Notes: generated by a model from the letters alone, not told the origin. Counted from the first letter of the stretch, positions 1 to 8,580 are shown. The stretch: DNA of 64,000 nucleotides from Bacillota bacterium (GCA_023421395.1 JAEZTL010000054.1:34019-98018), one strand, 5' to 3'. Numbers and translations are program-made.

Positions 1-280
1 GCACGCTCAGCTTCTGTGCCACCGCCGTCTCCTGCGGCGACACATTGATCCGTGCGCGTACGGCTTCCGGGTTTTTCATGATGCTTTCGCCCGAAACCAG
101 CGCGTCGCCCTCCGTCGGCACGGTCAGGCAGCTGAGCATGCGGATGGTGGTCGTCTTGCCCGCGCCGTTGGGGCCCAGCAGCGCAAAGAGTTCCCCCTCG
201 CCGATGGCGAGGTTCAGGCGGTCCACCACGGTGCGGACCCCGTATGCCTTGGTCAGGTTTTGAGTTTCAACCGCGTTCAT
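1..280 (-). CDS. ABC transporter ATP-binding protein, 5' part only
   Basis: ATPase subunit of an ABC transporter. Only the first 93 codons lie in the window and the rest runs off the left edge. The protein opens MNAVETQNLTKAYG, with Walker A GPNGAGKTT at residues 36-44 and a Q-loop glutamine near residue 83 (SPQE). The signature and Walker B motifs are outside the window, so import or export and the substrate cannot be judged; the opening resembles drug- or lipid-export ATPases of the CcmA/DrrA group (family inference). Its ATG at 280-278 overlaps the stop of the upstream AbrB-type gene by four bases (ATGA), so the two are probably translationally coupled and share the promoter at 543-571. 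Confidence 0.9.
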   Translation of the reverse strand, partial: MNAVETQNLTKAYGVRTVVDRLNLAIGEGELFALLGPNGAGKTTTIRMLSCLTVPTEGDALVSGESIMKNPEAVRARINVSPQETAVAQKLSV

Positions 281-504
281 GGTTCTTCACCCTTCTCAAT
301 ACCGCCTTCTCGGAACACGGTCGCCATCAGCGTCGCGAACAGCGACTTGGGCGGAATCGCGAGGCCCTGCTCTACGTCCGCAAGCATCATCAGCGCGTCG
401 CCGGGCTTGATGTCAAACAGGTCTCGCGCCTTCTTGGGGATGACGATCTGGCCCTTTTCGCCCACCGTCACCGTCCAGGCGTACTTGCCCTCTGGATGCT
501 TCAT
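277..504 (-). CDS. AbrB/SpoVT-type transcriptional regulator
   Basis: Small (75 aa) DNA-binding protein of the AbrB/MazE swapped-hairpin family. The fold is recognisable in TVTVGEKGQIVIPKKAR followed by LFDIKPGDALMML, the usual 'G-Q-I-x-I-P-K-x-x-R' and 'I-x-x-G-D' pattern, at residues 11-40. It is the first gene of a two-gene unit with the ABC ATPase, overlapping it by four bases, which suggests that it controls that transporter and perhaps itself. The ATG at 504-502 is preceded by GGAGG with a rather long 10-base spacer. A consensus sigma-A promoter lies at 543-571. The regulated ligand or signal is not visible. Confidence 0.85.
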   Translation of the reverse strand: MKHPEGKYAWTVTVGEKGQIVIPKKARDLFDIKPGDALMMLADVEQGLAIPPKSLFATLMATVFREGGIEKGEEP

Positions 505-542
505 ACCGGCAAATCCTCCATTAAGTATGATTTGTATAACTT

Positions 543-571
543 ATTATACCGATAGGTGCCGCGGATGTCAA
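543..571 (-). promoter_or_regulatory. Sigma-A promoter of the AbrB-ABC unit
   Basis: Reading the minus strand, TTGACA (571-566), 17-base spacer, TATAAT (548-543): a perfect consensus promoter. Transcription would start near 536, about 32 bases before the regulator's start codon. Confidence 0.85.
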
Positions 572-581
572 GCGGCGGCGC

Positions 582-607
582 AAAAAAGCTCCGCGGAAGC
601 GGAGCTT
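582..607 (-). terminator. Intrinsic terminator of the SH3b gene
   Basis: Perfect 9-bp stem AAGCTCCGC (586-594) / GCGGAGCTT (599-607) with loop GGAA. On the minus strand it is followed by a run of six Ts. It lies about 55 bases beyond the stop of the SH3b protein gene. Confidence 0.85.
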
Positions 608-661
608 CAGACCATCGACAAAGTCCCTGAGGTTTCAATCGTTCCCGCCGAACCGCGCCTG

Positions 662-1372
662 TTACGGCGCGACGTTGGTGACCCCGATGTACTTGTTGTA
701 CATGTAGCCGGTCTTTCCGGCATAGGTCACCTTGCTCCACTTGCTGCCGATCTTGATGATCACGATGTCCGAACCGGTTGGCGCGGTCTTGAGCGTCTTG
801 CTGGACGAGGAGCCGGACTTTCTCAGATTCACGGAAGCATTGGTGACGCCGTAAGCGCCGTTGGTGATATAGTCCTTGTAAACATAGCCGGTGGTGAGGC
901 TGGGCACCAGCTGCACCTCGTACCAGTTGCCATACTTGCCCAGCACCGCCAGCGCGTTGCTGGGGGTCAGGTACTGTTCCACGTCGTAGGAGATACCCGG
1001 CCCGGTGCGAAGGGAAACCGTGCTGGTGGCGTACTTGGTCTTGATCCGCGCCATGGTGCCCCAGCCGGAAAGCGCCGTCACATCCACCATGCGGACGACG
1101 TAGCGGTTGAATACATAGCCGGTTACGCCCGTTCGGATGACGCGCACATTGTCCCATGACTTTCCGGAGGACAGGATGATTACGCGGTCGCCGTGAAAGG
1201 CCCATCCGCGCACGTACCTGGCCGTACTGGGACCGGAGCGCACATTGACCGAGCCGTTGGCGGTGGGCATGCGGATGACGCCCATCTTGACCGCGGCGTC
1301 AGCGGCGCCGGAGAGCGCCAGTGTCAAAACCAGGGCAAGGGCGAGAGTTCGCGCAAGTTTTCGGATGCTCAT
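662..1372 (-). CDS. Secreted protein with three bacterial SH3 domains
   Basis: Probable exported cell-wall-binding protein of 236 aa. A signal peptide (MSIRKLARTLALALVLTLAL, cleavage likely after GAADA) is followed by three SH3b repeats, recognisable by NVRSGPSTA, SLRTGPGIS and NLRKSGSSS, each followed by a strand pair ending in TGYVFN, TGYVYK or TGYMYN. No catalytic domain is attached, so it may act as a wall-binding or targeting module. The start at 1372 was chosen because GGGAGGA lies six bases upstream (1385-1379); an ATG two codons earlier (1378) is too close to that site. It is monocistronic, with its own terminator at 582-607. Confidence 0.85.
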   Translation of the reverse strand: MSIRKLARTLALALVLTLALSGAADAAVKMGVIRMPTANGSVNVRSGPSTARYVRGWAFHGDRVIILSSGKSWDNVRVIRTGVTGYVFNRYVVRMVDVTALSGWGTMARIKTKYATSTVSLRTGPGISYDVEQYLTPSNALAVLGKYGNWYEVQLVPSLTTGYVYKDYITNGAYGVTNASVNLRKSGSSSSKTLKTAPTGSDIVIIKIGSKWSKVTYAGKTGYMYNKYIGVTNVAP

Positions 1373-1476
1373 GCTCATTCCTCCCAGCATTTGGCTGCTG
1401 TACCTATTGGATGCGCCTGTGGCGACAAATGTTCCGGTTTTGCCGGAATTTCTCTTGTTTATATCCTTCGGCGCGT

Positions 1477-1505
1477 TTGACAAGCCTCCATGGGAATGCT
1501 ATGAT
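1477..1505 (+). promoter_or_regulatory. Sigma-A promoter of the glycosyltransferase gene
   Basis: TTGACA (1477-1482), 17-base spacer, TATGAT (1500-1505). The expected transcript start is near 1512, giving a leader of about 27 bases before the ATG at 1539. Confidence 0.85.
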
Positions 1506-1538
1506 ACGTGGGGAAAATCTTGTGGAGCGTGGAATTGG

Positions 1539-2576
1539 ATGGAAACGACCGCGGCGGTACTGATACCCGCCTACAAGCCGGACGAGCGCATGCTGATACT
1601 GATCGACGCTTTAAAGGCCCGCGGTTTCTTACAATTGATCGTCGTGGACGACGGGGGCGGCGAGCGCTATGCCCCGCTTTTTCAACGGGCGGCGGAAGCC
1701 GGAGCCCAGGTGCTCGTCCACCCGGTCAACCGGGGCAAGGGCGCGGCGCTGAAGACCGGCCTCAAGCACATCCTCGCCACCGGGCCCTGCCCTGTTGTGA
1801 CCGCTGACGCCGACGGCCAGCACGCGCCGGAGGACGTGGAGCGCATTGCCCAGCGCCTGGCCGAAGCGCCGGACGCGCTGGTTTTGGGCGTCCGGGACAA
1901 GTCTCAAATGCCGGCGCGCTCCAAGTTCGGCAACACACTGACCTGCTGGACGCTGGGCGCCGTCAGCGGACTCTGGATCGAGGACACGCAGACGGGACTC
2001 CGAGGCCTGCCGGCGTGCGCGCTTGCCGCCTTTTCCGAACTGAAAGGCGACCGTTACGAATATGAGATGAACATGTTGCTGCAAGCCCGGCAGGACCGGA
2101 TGCGGGTGGAACAACTGGTCGTCAAGACCATCTACATTGACGACAACAAGGGCTCCAGCTTCCACGTGCTGCGGGACAGCCTGCTGATCTACGGCCAGCT
2201 ACTGCGCCAGCTGATCGCGTTTCTCGGCTCCTCGGCCATCGCGGCATTCATTGATTTGACGCTGTTCACCGTGCTGCACATCCTGTACCCAGGCTTATTG
2301 ATGGTGGCGGTTGTGGCGGCCCGAGCGGCCAGCGCTACGGTAAACTACTTCATCAACCGGAACCTGGTCTTCAAGGCGGACGGCAGCGCGCGGTCGGTGG
2401 TGCGCTATTATACGCTGGTGTGCGTGATGGTGATCCTGAGCTATCTGATCATCCGGGGCCTCTCCTTCCTTCACATCCCCGCGGTGCCCGCGAAGATCAT
2501 CGGCGACGCGGCCCTCCTGGTATTCAACTACCATGTGCAGCGTCACCTGGTGTTCCGAGGCACGCAAAAAGGCTGA
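1539..2576 (+). CDS. Family 2 glycosyltransferase fused to a GtrA membrane domain
   Basis: Predicted 345-aa membrane protein that transfers a sugar to a lipid carrier, probably for decoration of wall polymers. Residues 1-215 form a dolichol-phosphate-mannose-synthase-like GT2 domain with VVDDGG at 35-40, the NRGKGAALKTGL acceptor-loop signature at 64-75 and the metal-binding DADGQ at 90-94. Residues 223-340 form a GtrA-type four-helix domain (LIAFLGSSAIAAFIDL, NYFINRNLVF, FNYHVQRHLVF). Fusions of this type make or flip undecaprenyl-phosphate sugars (family knowledge); the sugar is unknown. The start at 1539 fits the promoter at 1477-1505 and a GGAG site 11 bases upstream. The open frame continues further upstream but without initiation signals. 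Confidence 0.88.
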   Translation: METTAAVLIPAYKPDERMLILIDALKARGFLQLIVVDDGGGERYAPLFQRAAEAGAQVLVHPVNRGKGAALKTGLKHILATGPCPVVTADADGQHAPEDVERIAQRLAEAPDALVLGVRDKSQMPARSKFGNTLTCWTLGAVSGLWIEDTQTGLRGLPACALAAFSELKGDRYEYEMNMLLQARQDRMRVEQLVVKTIYIDDNKGSSFHVLRDSLLIYGQLLRQLIAFLGSSAIAAFIDLTLFTVLHILYPGLLMVAVVAARAASATVNYFINRNLVFKADGSARSVVRYYTLVCVMVILSYLIIRGLSFLHIPAVPAKIIGDAALLVFNYHVQRHLVFRGTQKG

Positions 2577-2597
2577 TTGAAACCCGCAACACTCCAG

Positions 2598-2623
2598 CCG
2601 GGAGGTTTTTCCTCCCGGTTTTT
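2598..2623 (+). terminator. Intrinsic terminator of the glycosyltransferase gene
   Basis: 8-bp stem CCGGGAGG / CCTCCCGG around a TTTTT loop, followed by five Ts (2619-2623), 21 bases after the stop codon. Confidence 0.88.
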
Positions 2624-2686
2624 GCGCTGTGTGCGGCGCATAATGGAAATTCCGCCGTGAATTAATCCGGCAGCGGCCTAATCCCG

Positions 2687-2715
2687 TTGCATGTTTATTC
2701 GGTTTTCTGTATAAT
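2687..2715 (+). promoter_or_regulatory. Sigma-A promoter of the C39-like protease gene
   Basis: TTGCAT (2687-2692), 17-base spacer, TATAAT (2710-2715). It lies about 60 bases ahead of the ATG at 2774. Confidence 0.82.
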
Positions 2716-2773
2716 ACGTATGCCGCGGCCGCGGGCCCGGCTTTTTCGCGCATAACGGAAAGGGGGATTCACC

Positions 2774-3574
2774 ATGAAACGCATCATCCCGGTCATACTC
2801 GCCCTGGCGCTCCTAATCGGCGCCGCGCCGCTTGCCTCCCTAGAAACCGCCGGCGGCAACCAACCGGACGAAATGAAAATCCCCTATACCGTGGATCTGT
2901 CTCCGGAGGACGGGGCCGACTCCGTGGAGCGGCAGGGAGACCATCCGGATTCGCCCTACTTCAACCGCCTGGACTTTTACAACATGGCCTCCACCGACAC
3001 CCTGACCATCCTGCCCAAGTTCATGACGCAGCAGCAGACCAGCGAGTGGTCCTGCGGCGTGTCTTCGGCGCTGATGGTGCTGAACTATTACGGCAAACTG
3101 GGTGACAACAACGAGAAGACGCTGGCCGCGTACCGCTCCATAGGCCTCACGAGCGGCAAGGGCGCGGACGAACCTTCCTCCACCAGCCTCAGGCAGATGA
3201 TCGACATCTTCAGCGGCGTCGGCGGCTTTGCGCTCGCCTCCTCCTTCGATTACGCGGACGACGACGCGCTGGCGGAGGCCTTTACGCTGGAATACATTCA
3301 GGCGACCCTCAAGGAAGGTACGCCGATCATGATCGGCTGGAATGACTGGGGCGGGCACTGGCAGGTGATCATCGGCTACGACACCATGGGTACTGAAACC
3401 CACCAGGATGACGTGCTCATCGTCGCCGACCCCTATGACACCACCGACCACAACCAGGACGGCTACGGCGTCTACCCCGCCGAGCGGTTCATCTACAACT
3501 TCACTTTCTATGATTTTTTCAACGATGAGGACGGCAACTTCATGCGCTTCCTAGTGGCCAGGCCGGAAGCGTAA
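2774..3574 (+). CDS. Secreted C39-like cysteine peptidase
   Basis: Exported papain-fold protein of 266 aa. A signal peptide (MKRIIPVILALALLIGAAPL) is followed by a linker and a peptidase_C39-like domain. The candidate catalytic residues are C94 in TSEWSCGVSSALMVLNYYG, H195 in WGGHWQVIIGYD and D219 in VADPYD, in the order and spacing of the family. It is not fused to an ABC transporter, so it is more like the stand-alone secreted C39_2 enzymes than bacteriocin-leader processors; the target peptide is unknown. The ribosome site AAGGGGG lies seven to eight bases ahead of the ATG. It is a single-gene unit, with its own promoter (2687-2715) and terminator (3627-3656). Confidence 0.82.
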   Translation: MKRIIPVILALALLIGAAPLASLETAGGNQPDEMKIPYTVDLSPEDGADSVERQGDHPDSPYFNRLDFYNMASTDTLTILPKFMTQQQTSEWSCGVSSALMVLNYYGKLGDNNEKTLAAYRSIGLTSGKGADEPSSTSLRQMIDIFSGVGGFALASSFDYADDDALAEAFTLEYIQATLKEGTPIMIGWNDWGGHWQVIIGYDTMGTETHQDDVLIVADPYDTTDHNQDGYGVYPAERFIYNFTFYDFFNDEDGNFMRFLVARPEA

Positions 3575-3626
3575 GACCGGGGGCTCCGCCCGCCGGGAGA
3601 ATGACCCTTGGGCCCCGCAAAACCAG

Positions 3627-3656
3627 AGCAGAGGGAAGAAATTCCCTCTGCTTTTC
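3627..3656 (+). terminator. Intrinsic terminator of the C39-like protease gene
   Basis: 11-bp perfect stem AGCAGAGGGAA / TTCCCTCTGCT around loop GAAA, running into TTTTC. It lies 52 bases after the stop codon, between this gene and the convergent dnaJ. Confidence 0.85.
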
Positions 3657-3775
3657 TATACCATCCGACGTATGCCGAGCGCCGGCCCTTTGCGCGCAGG
3701 CCCGGCCGCAGGCTTGCAGGGACTGCGCCGTTCCCATGCGATGGAAAACCGCGAAGCGGATTTTCATTGCCGACG

Positions 3776-4924
3776 TCAGTTGAACGCGTCCTTCATCCGG
3801 TCGAAAAACGACTTCTTCTGCTCGTACTCTTTTCCAGTCAGCGAGCCCTCGAATTGGCGCAGCATCTCTTTTTGCTTTTCGCTGAGGCGCTTGGGGATTT
3901 CCACGTTGACCTGAATGAACAGATCCCCCTTGCCGCTGCCCCGGAGGCTGGGGATGCCCTGCCCCTTGATGCGGAATACCGTACCCGGCTGCGTGCCCTC
4001 CGGCACCTGGTACTTGACCGGCTTTTCGAGAGTCGGCACATCGATCTCGGCGCCCAACGCCGCCTGGGAAAAGGAGATGGGCACATCGCAGTAGAGGTCG
4101 GTGCCCTTGCGCTTGAAGTACTTGTGGGGCCTGACGTGCACCAGCACCTGCAGGTCGCCCGGCGGGCCTCCGTGGATGCCTGGGCCGCCCTGACCGCTGA
4201 TACGGATCACCTGGCCGTCGTCGATGCCGGCGGGGATCTTGATGGTGCGGCGCTTCGAGGCGCGCGTCACGCCGCGCCCGCCGCACTTGGGGCAGGGATC
4301 GGTGACGATCTTGCCCTCGCCGTGGCAGGTTTCGCACACGCGCACGTTCTGGATGCGCCCGAAGGCGGTGTTCTGCGTCACCCGCACCTGGCCGCTGCCC
4401 TTGCAGGTGGGACAGGTTTGCGGCTGAGTGCCGGGCCTCGCGCCGCTGCCCTTGCAGGTTTCACAGGCCTCGTCCCGGACCAGCGTAATCTCCTTGGAGC
4501 AGCCCATCGCCGCCTCCTCAAAGGAAATGCTGATATCGTAGCGCAAATCCTCGCCCTGCATCGGGCCATGCCGCGCACTGGTGGCGCCGCCGCCGAAGAA
4601 AGCGGAGAAGATGTCTCCAAAATCGCCGAACCCTCCGCCGCCGCCGAACCCACCGAAGCCGCCGAAATCGCCGTAGCCGCCCGCGCCAGGAGCGCCCTGT
4701 CCGGGCGTCTCATGACCGAACTGGTCGTAGCGAGCGCGCTTCTGGGCGTCCGAAAGCACTTCGTACGCCTCGTTGAGCTCTTTAAAATCTTCCTCGGCTT
4801 TTTTGTCGCCCGGATTCACATCCGGGTGCAGCTTTTTGGCCATCTGGCGGTACGCTTTTTTAATGTCCGCCTCGGTGGCCGTCTTGCTGACGCCCAAGAC
4901 CTCGTAGTAATCCCGTTTTGCCAA
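3776..4924 (-). CDS. dnaJ: Chaperone DnaJ (Hsp40)
   Basis: Co-chaperone that delivers unfolded clients to DnaK and stimulates its ATPase in the cytoplasm. It is 382 aa with the full type I layout: J domain at residues 1-70 with the HPD tripeptide in KLHPDVNPG, a Gly/Phe-rich segment at about 77-113, then four zinc-binding CxxCxGxG units (CETCKGSG, CPTCKGSG, CETCHGEG, CPKCGGRG) and a C-terminal substrate-binding region. It is last in the hrcA-grpE-dnaK-dnaJ unit. The 180-base gap to dnaK is unusually structured (hairpins 5000-5064), which may set its expression relative to dnaK. Confidence 0.97.
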   Translation of the reverse strand: MAKRDYYEVLGVSKTATEADIKKAYRQMAKKLHPDVNPGDKKAEEDFKELNEAYEVLSDAQKRARYDQFGHETPGQGAPGAGGYGDFGGFGGFGGGGGFGDFGDIFSAFFGGGATSARHGPMQGEDLRYDISISFEEAAMGCSKEITLVRDEACETCKGSGARPGTQPQTCPTCKGSGQVRVTQNTAFGRIQNVRVCETCHGEGKIVTDPCPKCGGRGVTRASKRRTIKIPAGIDDGQVIRISGQGGPGIHGGPPGDLQVLVHVRPHKYFKRKGTDLYCDVPISFSQAALGAEIDVPTLEKPVKYQVPEGTQPGTVFRIKGQGIPSLRGSGKGDLFIQVNVEIPKRLSEKQKEMLRQFEGSLTGKEYEQKKSFFDRMKDAFN

Positions 4925-4999
4925 ACATCACACCTCAAATCCGCCCGCCTGTCGCCGTTTGCAGCGTTTTGGGCAAGTATCGGCCCGCGGGCCGTGGTA

Positions 5000-5064
5000 C
5001 GCCTTTCCGATCGCCTCCGGACGCAGGGAGGCGATCGGAAAGGCGCCGGGGCGGAGGCCCCGGC
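5000..5064. repeat. Two large hairpins between dnaK and dnaJ
   Basis: A 19-bp perfect inverted repeat (5000-5018 with 5027-5045, loop of 8) is followed directly by an 8-bp one, GCCGGGGC (5045-5052) / GCCCCGGC (5057-5064), loop GGAG. A third small hairpin, GAAAGAAG / CTTCTTTC at 5087-5106, overlaps the dnaK stop codon. None has a T tract on the minus strand. They sit inside the transcribed spacer and may act as an RNA-stability or processing element, or as partial termination. Confidence 0.8.
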
Positions 5065-5104
5065 ACAAATCCCCTTACGATCTTTGGAAAGAAGACGCCT
5101 TCTT

Positions 5105-6919
5105 TCAGTTCTGATCCGTGAAGTTGGACTCCACCGTACCGTCGTCATTCATATGGGGCTCGGCCTGAGCGCCGCCCTCGGCACCGGCGGACTGCTGGTA
5201 AACCTTGCCGAAGATTTCGTAGGTCTTCTGGGTGAAGGCTTCCAGATCGCGCTTGATGTCGGCGGCGTTGTTCGCAGCGCGAGTCTTCTTGAAGGCCTCC
5301 AGTTCGCTCTCGAGGGTCGCCTTGTCTGCGGCGTCCAGCTTGTCGCCCATATCGCGCATGGTCTTTTCCGTCTGGTAGATCACGGAGTCCGCGTGGTTGA
5401 AGGTCTCCACCTCTTCCTTGCGCGCCTTGTCCTCGTTGGCGAACTTCTCGGCCTCGTCCATGGCCTTCTTGATCTCGGTCTCCGAGAGGTTCGAGGACGC
5501 GGTGATGGTGATCTTCTGCTCGTTGCCGGTGCCCAGATCCTTGGCGCTCACGTGCACGATGCCGTTGGCGTCGATATCAAAGGTGACCTCGATCTGCGGC
5601 ATGCCGCGGGGTGCCGGGGCGATGCCGGAGAGCTGGAAGCGGCCCAGCGTCTTATTGTAGGCGGCCATTTCGCGCTCGCCCTGCAATACGTGCACATCAA
5701 CCGCGGTCTGCCCGTCGGCAGCGGTGGAGAACACCTGACTCTTCTTGGTGGGGATGGTGGTGTTGCGGTCAATCAGCCGGGTGAACACGCCGCCCATGGT
5801 TTCGATGCCCAGCGAAAGCGGAGTGACGTCCAGGAGCAGCACATCCTTGACCTCGCCGCCCAGAACACCCGCCTGGATGGCCGCGCCGATGGCGACGCAC
5901 TCGTCCGGGTTGATGCCCTTGTAAGGCTCCTTGCCCACGATGCGCTGCACCGCGTCCTGCACCGCAGGGATGCGGGTGGAACCGCCCACCAGGATCACCT
6001 TGTCGATCTGCGAAACCTGCAGATTGGCGTCGCGAAGCGCCTGCTGAAGGGGCACGATGGTCTTCTCGACCAGGTCCGCGGTCAACTCATTGAACTTGGC
6101 GCGGGTCAGCGAGATGTCCAGATGCTTGGGGCCGGTGGCGTCGGCGGTGATAAAGGGCAGATTGATGTTGGCCGCCATCAGGCCGGAAAGCTCGATCTTG
6201 GCCTTCTCGGCGGCTTCCTTCAGCCGCTGAAGCGCCATGCGGTCCTGCCGGAGGTCAATGCCGTTCTCGCGCTGGAATTCCGACGCGATGTAGTCGATGA
6301 TGCGCTGGTCGAAGTCGTCGCCGCCGAGCCGGTTATTGCCGGCGGTGGCCAGCACCTCGAACACACCGTCGCCGATCTCCATCAGCGACACGTCGAAGGT
6401 GCCTCCGCCCAGGTCGTAGACCAGGATCTTGTGCGCCTGCTCCTTGTCAAGGCCGTAGGCCAGCGCCGCGGCGGTGGGCTCGTTGATGATGCGCAGCACT
6501 TCGAGGCCCGCGATGCGGCCGGCGTCCTTGGTGGCCTGACGCTGAGCGTCCGAGAAGTAGGCGGGCACGGTGATGACCGCCTGGGTGACCTTGCCCCCCA
6601 GATAGCCTTCGGCGTCGGCCTTGAGCTTCTGCAGGATCATCGCGCTGATCTCCTGGGGCGTATAGTCCTTGCCGTCGATGGTCACGCGGTGGTTGGTGCC
6701 CATCTCACGCTTGATGGAAATGACCGTGCGGTCCGGGTTGGTGACGGCCTGCCGCTTTGCGACCTGGCCCACCAGCCGCTCGCCGTTCTTGGCGAAGGCC
6801 ACGACGGACGGGGTGGTACGGGCGCCTTCGGCGTTGGCGATGACGACCGGTTCCGAACCTTCCATCACGGCGACGCAGGAATTGGTGGTGCCCAAATCGA
6901 TTCCGATAATCTTGCTCAT
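5105..6919 (-). CDS. dnaK: Chaperone DnaK (Hsp70)
   Basis: ATP-dependent chaperone, 604 aa, slightly shorter than the usual 610-640 of Gram-positive DnaK. The ATPase domain opens with MSKIIGIDLGTTNSCVAV and contains VYDLGGGTFDVS and the ILVGGSTRIPAVQ motif. The interdomain linker is DVLLLDVTPLSLGIETMGG, and the substrate domain follows with KSQVFSTAADGQ. The C-terminal tail is short and acidic without an EEVD motif, as expected for bacteria. It works with GrpE and DnaJ encoded on either side and is under HrcA/CIRCE control through the operon promoter. The stop codon lies inside a small hairpin (5087-5106). Confidence 0.98.
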   Translation of the reverse strand: MSKIIGIDLGTTNSCVAVMEGSEPVVIANAEGARTTPSVVAFAKNGERLVGQVAKRQAVTNPDRTVISIKREMGTNHRVTIDGKDYTPQEISAMILQKLKADAEGYLGGKVTQAVITVPAYFSDAQRQATKDAGRIAGLEVLRIINEPTAAALAYGLDKEQAHKILVYDLGGGTFDVSLMEIGDGVFEVLATAGNNRLGGDDFDQRIIDYIASEFQRENGIDLRQDRMALQRLKEAAEKAKIELSGLMAANINLPFITADATGPKHLDISLTRAKFNELTADLVEKTIVPLQQALRDANLQVSQIDKVILVGGSTRIPAVQDAVQRIVGKEPYKGINPDECVAIGAAIQAGVLGGEVKDVLLLDVTPLSLGIETMGGVFTRLIDRNTTIPTKKSQVFSTAADGQTAVDVHVLQGEREMAAYNKTLGRFQLSGIAPAPRGMPQIEVTFDIDANGIVHVSAKDLGTGNEQKITITASSNLSETEIKKAMDEAEKFANEDKARKEEVETFNHADSVIYQTEKTMRDMGDKLDAADKATLESELEAFKKTRAANNAADIKRDLEAFTQKTYEIFGKVYQQSAGAEGGAQAEPHMNDDGTVESNFTDQN

Positions 6920-6970
6920 ATTGGTATCCTCCTGAAATCCAGTTTGAAAATATAATTGTTTTTGAAAACG

Positions 6971-7561
6971 TTATTGTTCGGCTGCCACTTTGACCATGGC
7001 GCACCGGATGTTGCGCCCTCTGGCGCGATATCCCTTCTGGAAGACCTCCTGGACGGTGCCGGGCTCGCCCTCGTTGCAGCAGACCACCGCGTTGTGGCAG
7101 TCGGGGTCGAACGCCTCGCCCATGGCCGGAATCTCAGCGACGCCCAGCTTCTCCATCGCGGCGAGCATTTGCCGGAGCGTCATCTCGACGCCATCGGTCA
7201 GCGCGCCGGCCTCCCCAGCCTTCCGGGCGGCGTCCAGCGCGCGCTCCAGGTTGTCGACGGTGGGCAGCATCGCGCTCATGGCATCCCGCACGCCGTCGTC
7301 ATAGGCGTCGGCCTTGGCGCTCACGTTGAGCCGCTTGTAGTTCATGAAGTCGGCTTGCGTGCGCTGCGCGATTCGAAGGTATTCATCCCGTTCCGCCTCG
7401 GCCTTTTCCAGCGCCTCGCTCAGCGCCCTGGCTTCCGCAGATTCGCCCGCCACGGACGTGCCATCCGGTTTTTGTACCGCCTGCGCCTCGGCTTCCAGCC
7501 CGGCGCCGTTTCCCAATCTGTCCTTTTCCTCTGCCATGTCCTCACTTCCAGTCCTTGTCAT
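6971..7561 (-). CDS. grpE: Nucleotide exchange factor GrpE
   Basis: Dimeric nucleotide exchange factor for DnaK. It is 196 aa: an acidic disordered N-terminus, a long coiled coil (ALSEALEKAEAERDEYLRIA at about 47-66) and the family signature QADFMNYKRL, then a C-terminal beta domain ending in YRARGRNIRCAMVKVA. The first ATG (7561) overlaps the hrcA stop by four bases; a second ATG at 7537 (MAEEKDRLG) is an alternative with a poorly placed ribosome site, so the exact start is open. It sits between hrcA and dnaK in the heat-shock operon. Confidence 0.95.
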   Translation of the reverse strand: MTRTGSEDMAEEKDRLGNGAGLEAEAQAVQKPDGTSVAGESAEARALSEALEKAEAERDEYLRIAQRTQADFMNYKRLNVSAKADAYDDGVRDAMSAMLPTVDNLERALDAARKAGEAGALTDGVEMTLRQMLAAMEKLGVAEIPAMGEAFDPDCHNAVVCCNEGEPGTVQEVFQKGYRARGRNIRCAMVKVAAEQ

Positions 7562-8580
7562 TCGCTTTCGGGCAGCAGGCTCGATATCGCCTTGCCCATG
7601 AACTCCAGCACCGAGATCACCCGGCCGTAGTCCATGCGCGTAGGCCCCAGGATGCCCAGTGTGCCCGTAGAGCCGGTGCCGATCCGGTAAACGGCGGTCA
7701 CCAGCGAGCAGTCGCTCAGTTCCGGCAGATCGTTTTCCGGGCCGATGCGAATGGAAAATTCCATCGATCCGGTCTGCCTGAGCAGCGGGTACAGCTTTTC
7801 ACGGCTTTCGAGTACGCTGAGGAATGTCCTCGCCTTCTCGATGTCCGCGTACTCCGGATACGCCAACAGGTTCGAGCCGCCGCCCACCATGATTTCCTCC
7901 GGTTCCTCGCGGAGCCGGTTTTCCATCACGTCCAGCACCGAAGCCAGAAGGCGTCTGTGTTCCTTCAGGTCGCGGAACAAAAGGGCGAACCGTCCGCGCA
8001 TCTCACCCAGCGTCAATCCGCCGAGCTGATCCGTCAGCATTTCGGAGATGCCGTACAGAAGGTCGTTTTTCACGCCTTCCGGCACCCGCACCACCGCGTC
8101 CTTCACAAGGCCCGCGCTGGTGACGATGATCATCAGCGCGCTTGACTCCGTCACCGGGATCAACTGTACGCGCTTGATTCGGAGGGAATCCAAGTGCGGG
8201 GCCACCACAAGCGCCGTGTAGTTTGTCACGTCGCTGAGCGCCTGCGCGGCGCAGCGGATGACCTCCTCCACCTCGCCCACCCGGGTCTTCAGGTGGTTGT
8301 TGATGCGCCGCATATCCTCATCGGACAGCTTGTGCACCCGCATCAGCTGATCCACATACAGCCGGTAAGCCTTCGCGGAGGGCACGCGACCCGCCGACGT
8401 GTGGGGCTGTGCCAGGTATCCCAGCTCTTCCAGATCGCTCATCTCATTGCGAATGGTCGCGGGACTGAATCCAACGCCGTGCTTGCGCGAAATCGTGCGC
8501 GATCCGACCGGCACCGCTGTGGAGATATAATCGTCAATGATCGTCCGAAGGATCATGAACTTTCGATCATCCAGGTGCAT
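7558..8580 (-). CDS. hrcA: Heat-inducible repressor HrcA
   Basis: Transcriptional repressor of class I heat-shock genes that binds CIRCE and loses activity when GroEL is titrated by unfolded protein (family knowledge). It is 340 aa with an N-terminal winged helix (VPVGSRTISRKHGVGFSPATIRNEM, residues about 20-44) and a GAF-like/dimerisation region. The start at 8580 was chosen over an upstream in-frame codon because AAAGGAGG lies seven bases ahead and because the upstream codons run back through the operator. It is first in hrcA-grpE-dnaK-dnaJ and lies 24 bases downstream of a perfect CIRCE, so it is autoregulated. Confidence 0.97.
   Translation of the reverse strand: MHLDDRKFMILRTIIDDYISTAVPVGSRTISRKHGVGFSPATIRNEMSDLEELGYLAQPHTSAGRVPSAKAYRLYVDQLMRVHKLSDEDMRRINNHLKTRVGEVEEVIRCAAQALSDVTNYTALVVAPHLDSLRIKRVQLIPVTESSALMIIVTSAGLVKDAVVRVPEGVKNDLLYGISEMLTDQLGGLTLGEMRGRFALLFRDLKEHRRLLASVLDVMENRLREEPEEIMVGGGSNLLAYPEYADIEKARTFLSVLESREKLYPLLRQTGSMEFSIRIGPENDLPELSDCSLVTAVYRIGTGSTGTLGILGPTRMDYGRVISVLEFMGKAISSLLPESE

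Noticed and set aside
3608..6955. An open reading frame of 1,115 codons on the plus strand across dnaJ and dnaK.
   Set aside because: It is antisense to two unmistakable chaperone genes. Long antisense frames arise from the strong third-position G/C bias. It has no ribosome site or promoter, and its composition (Leu/Val/Arg/Gly-rich) has no family resemblance.
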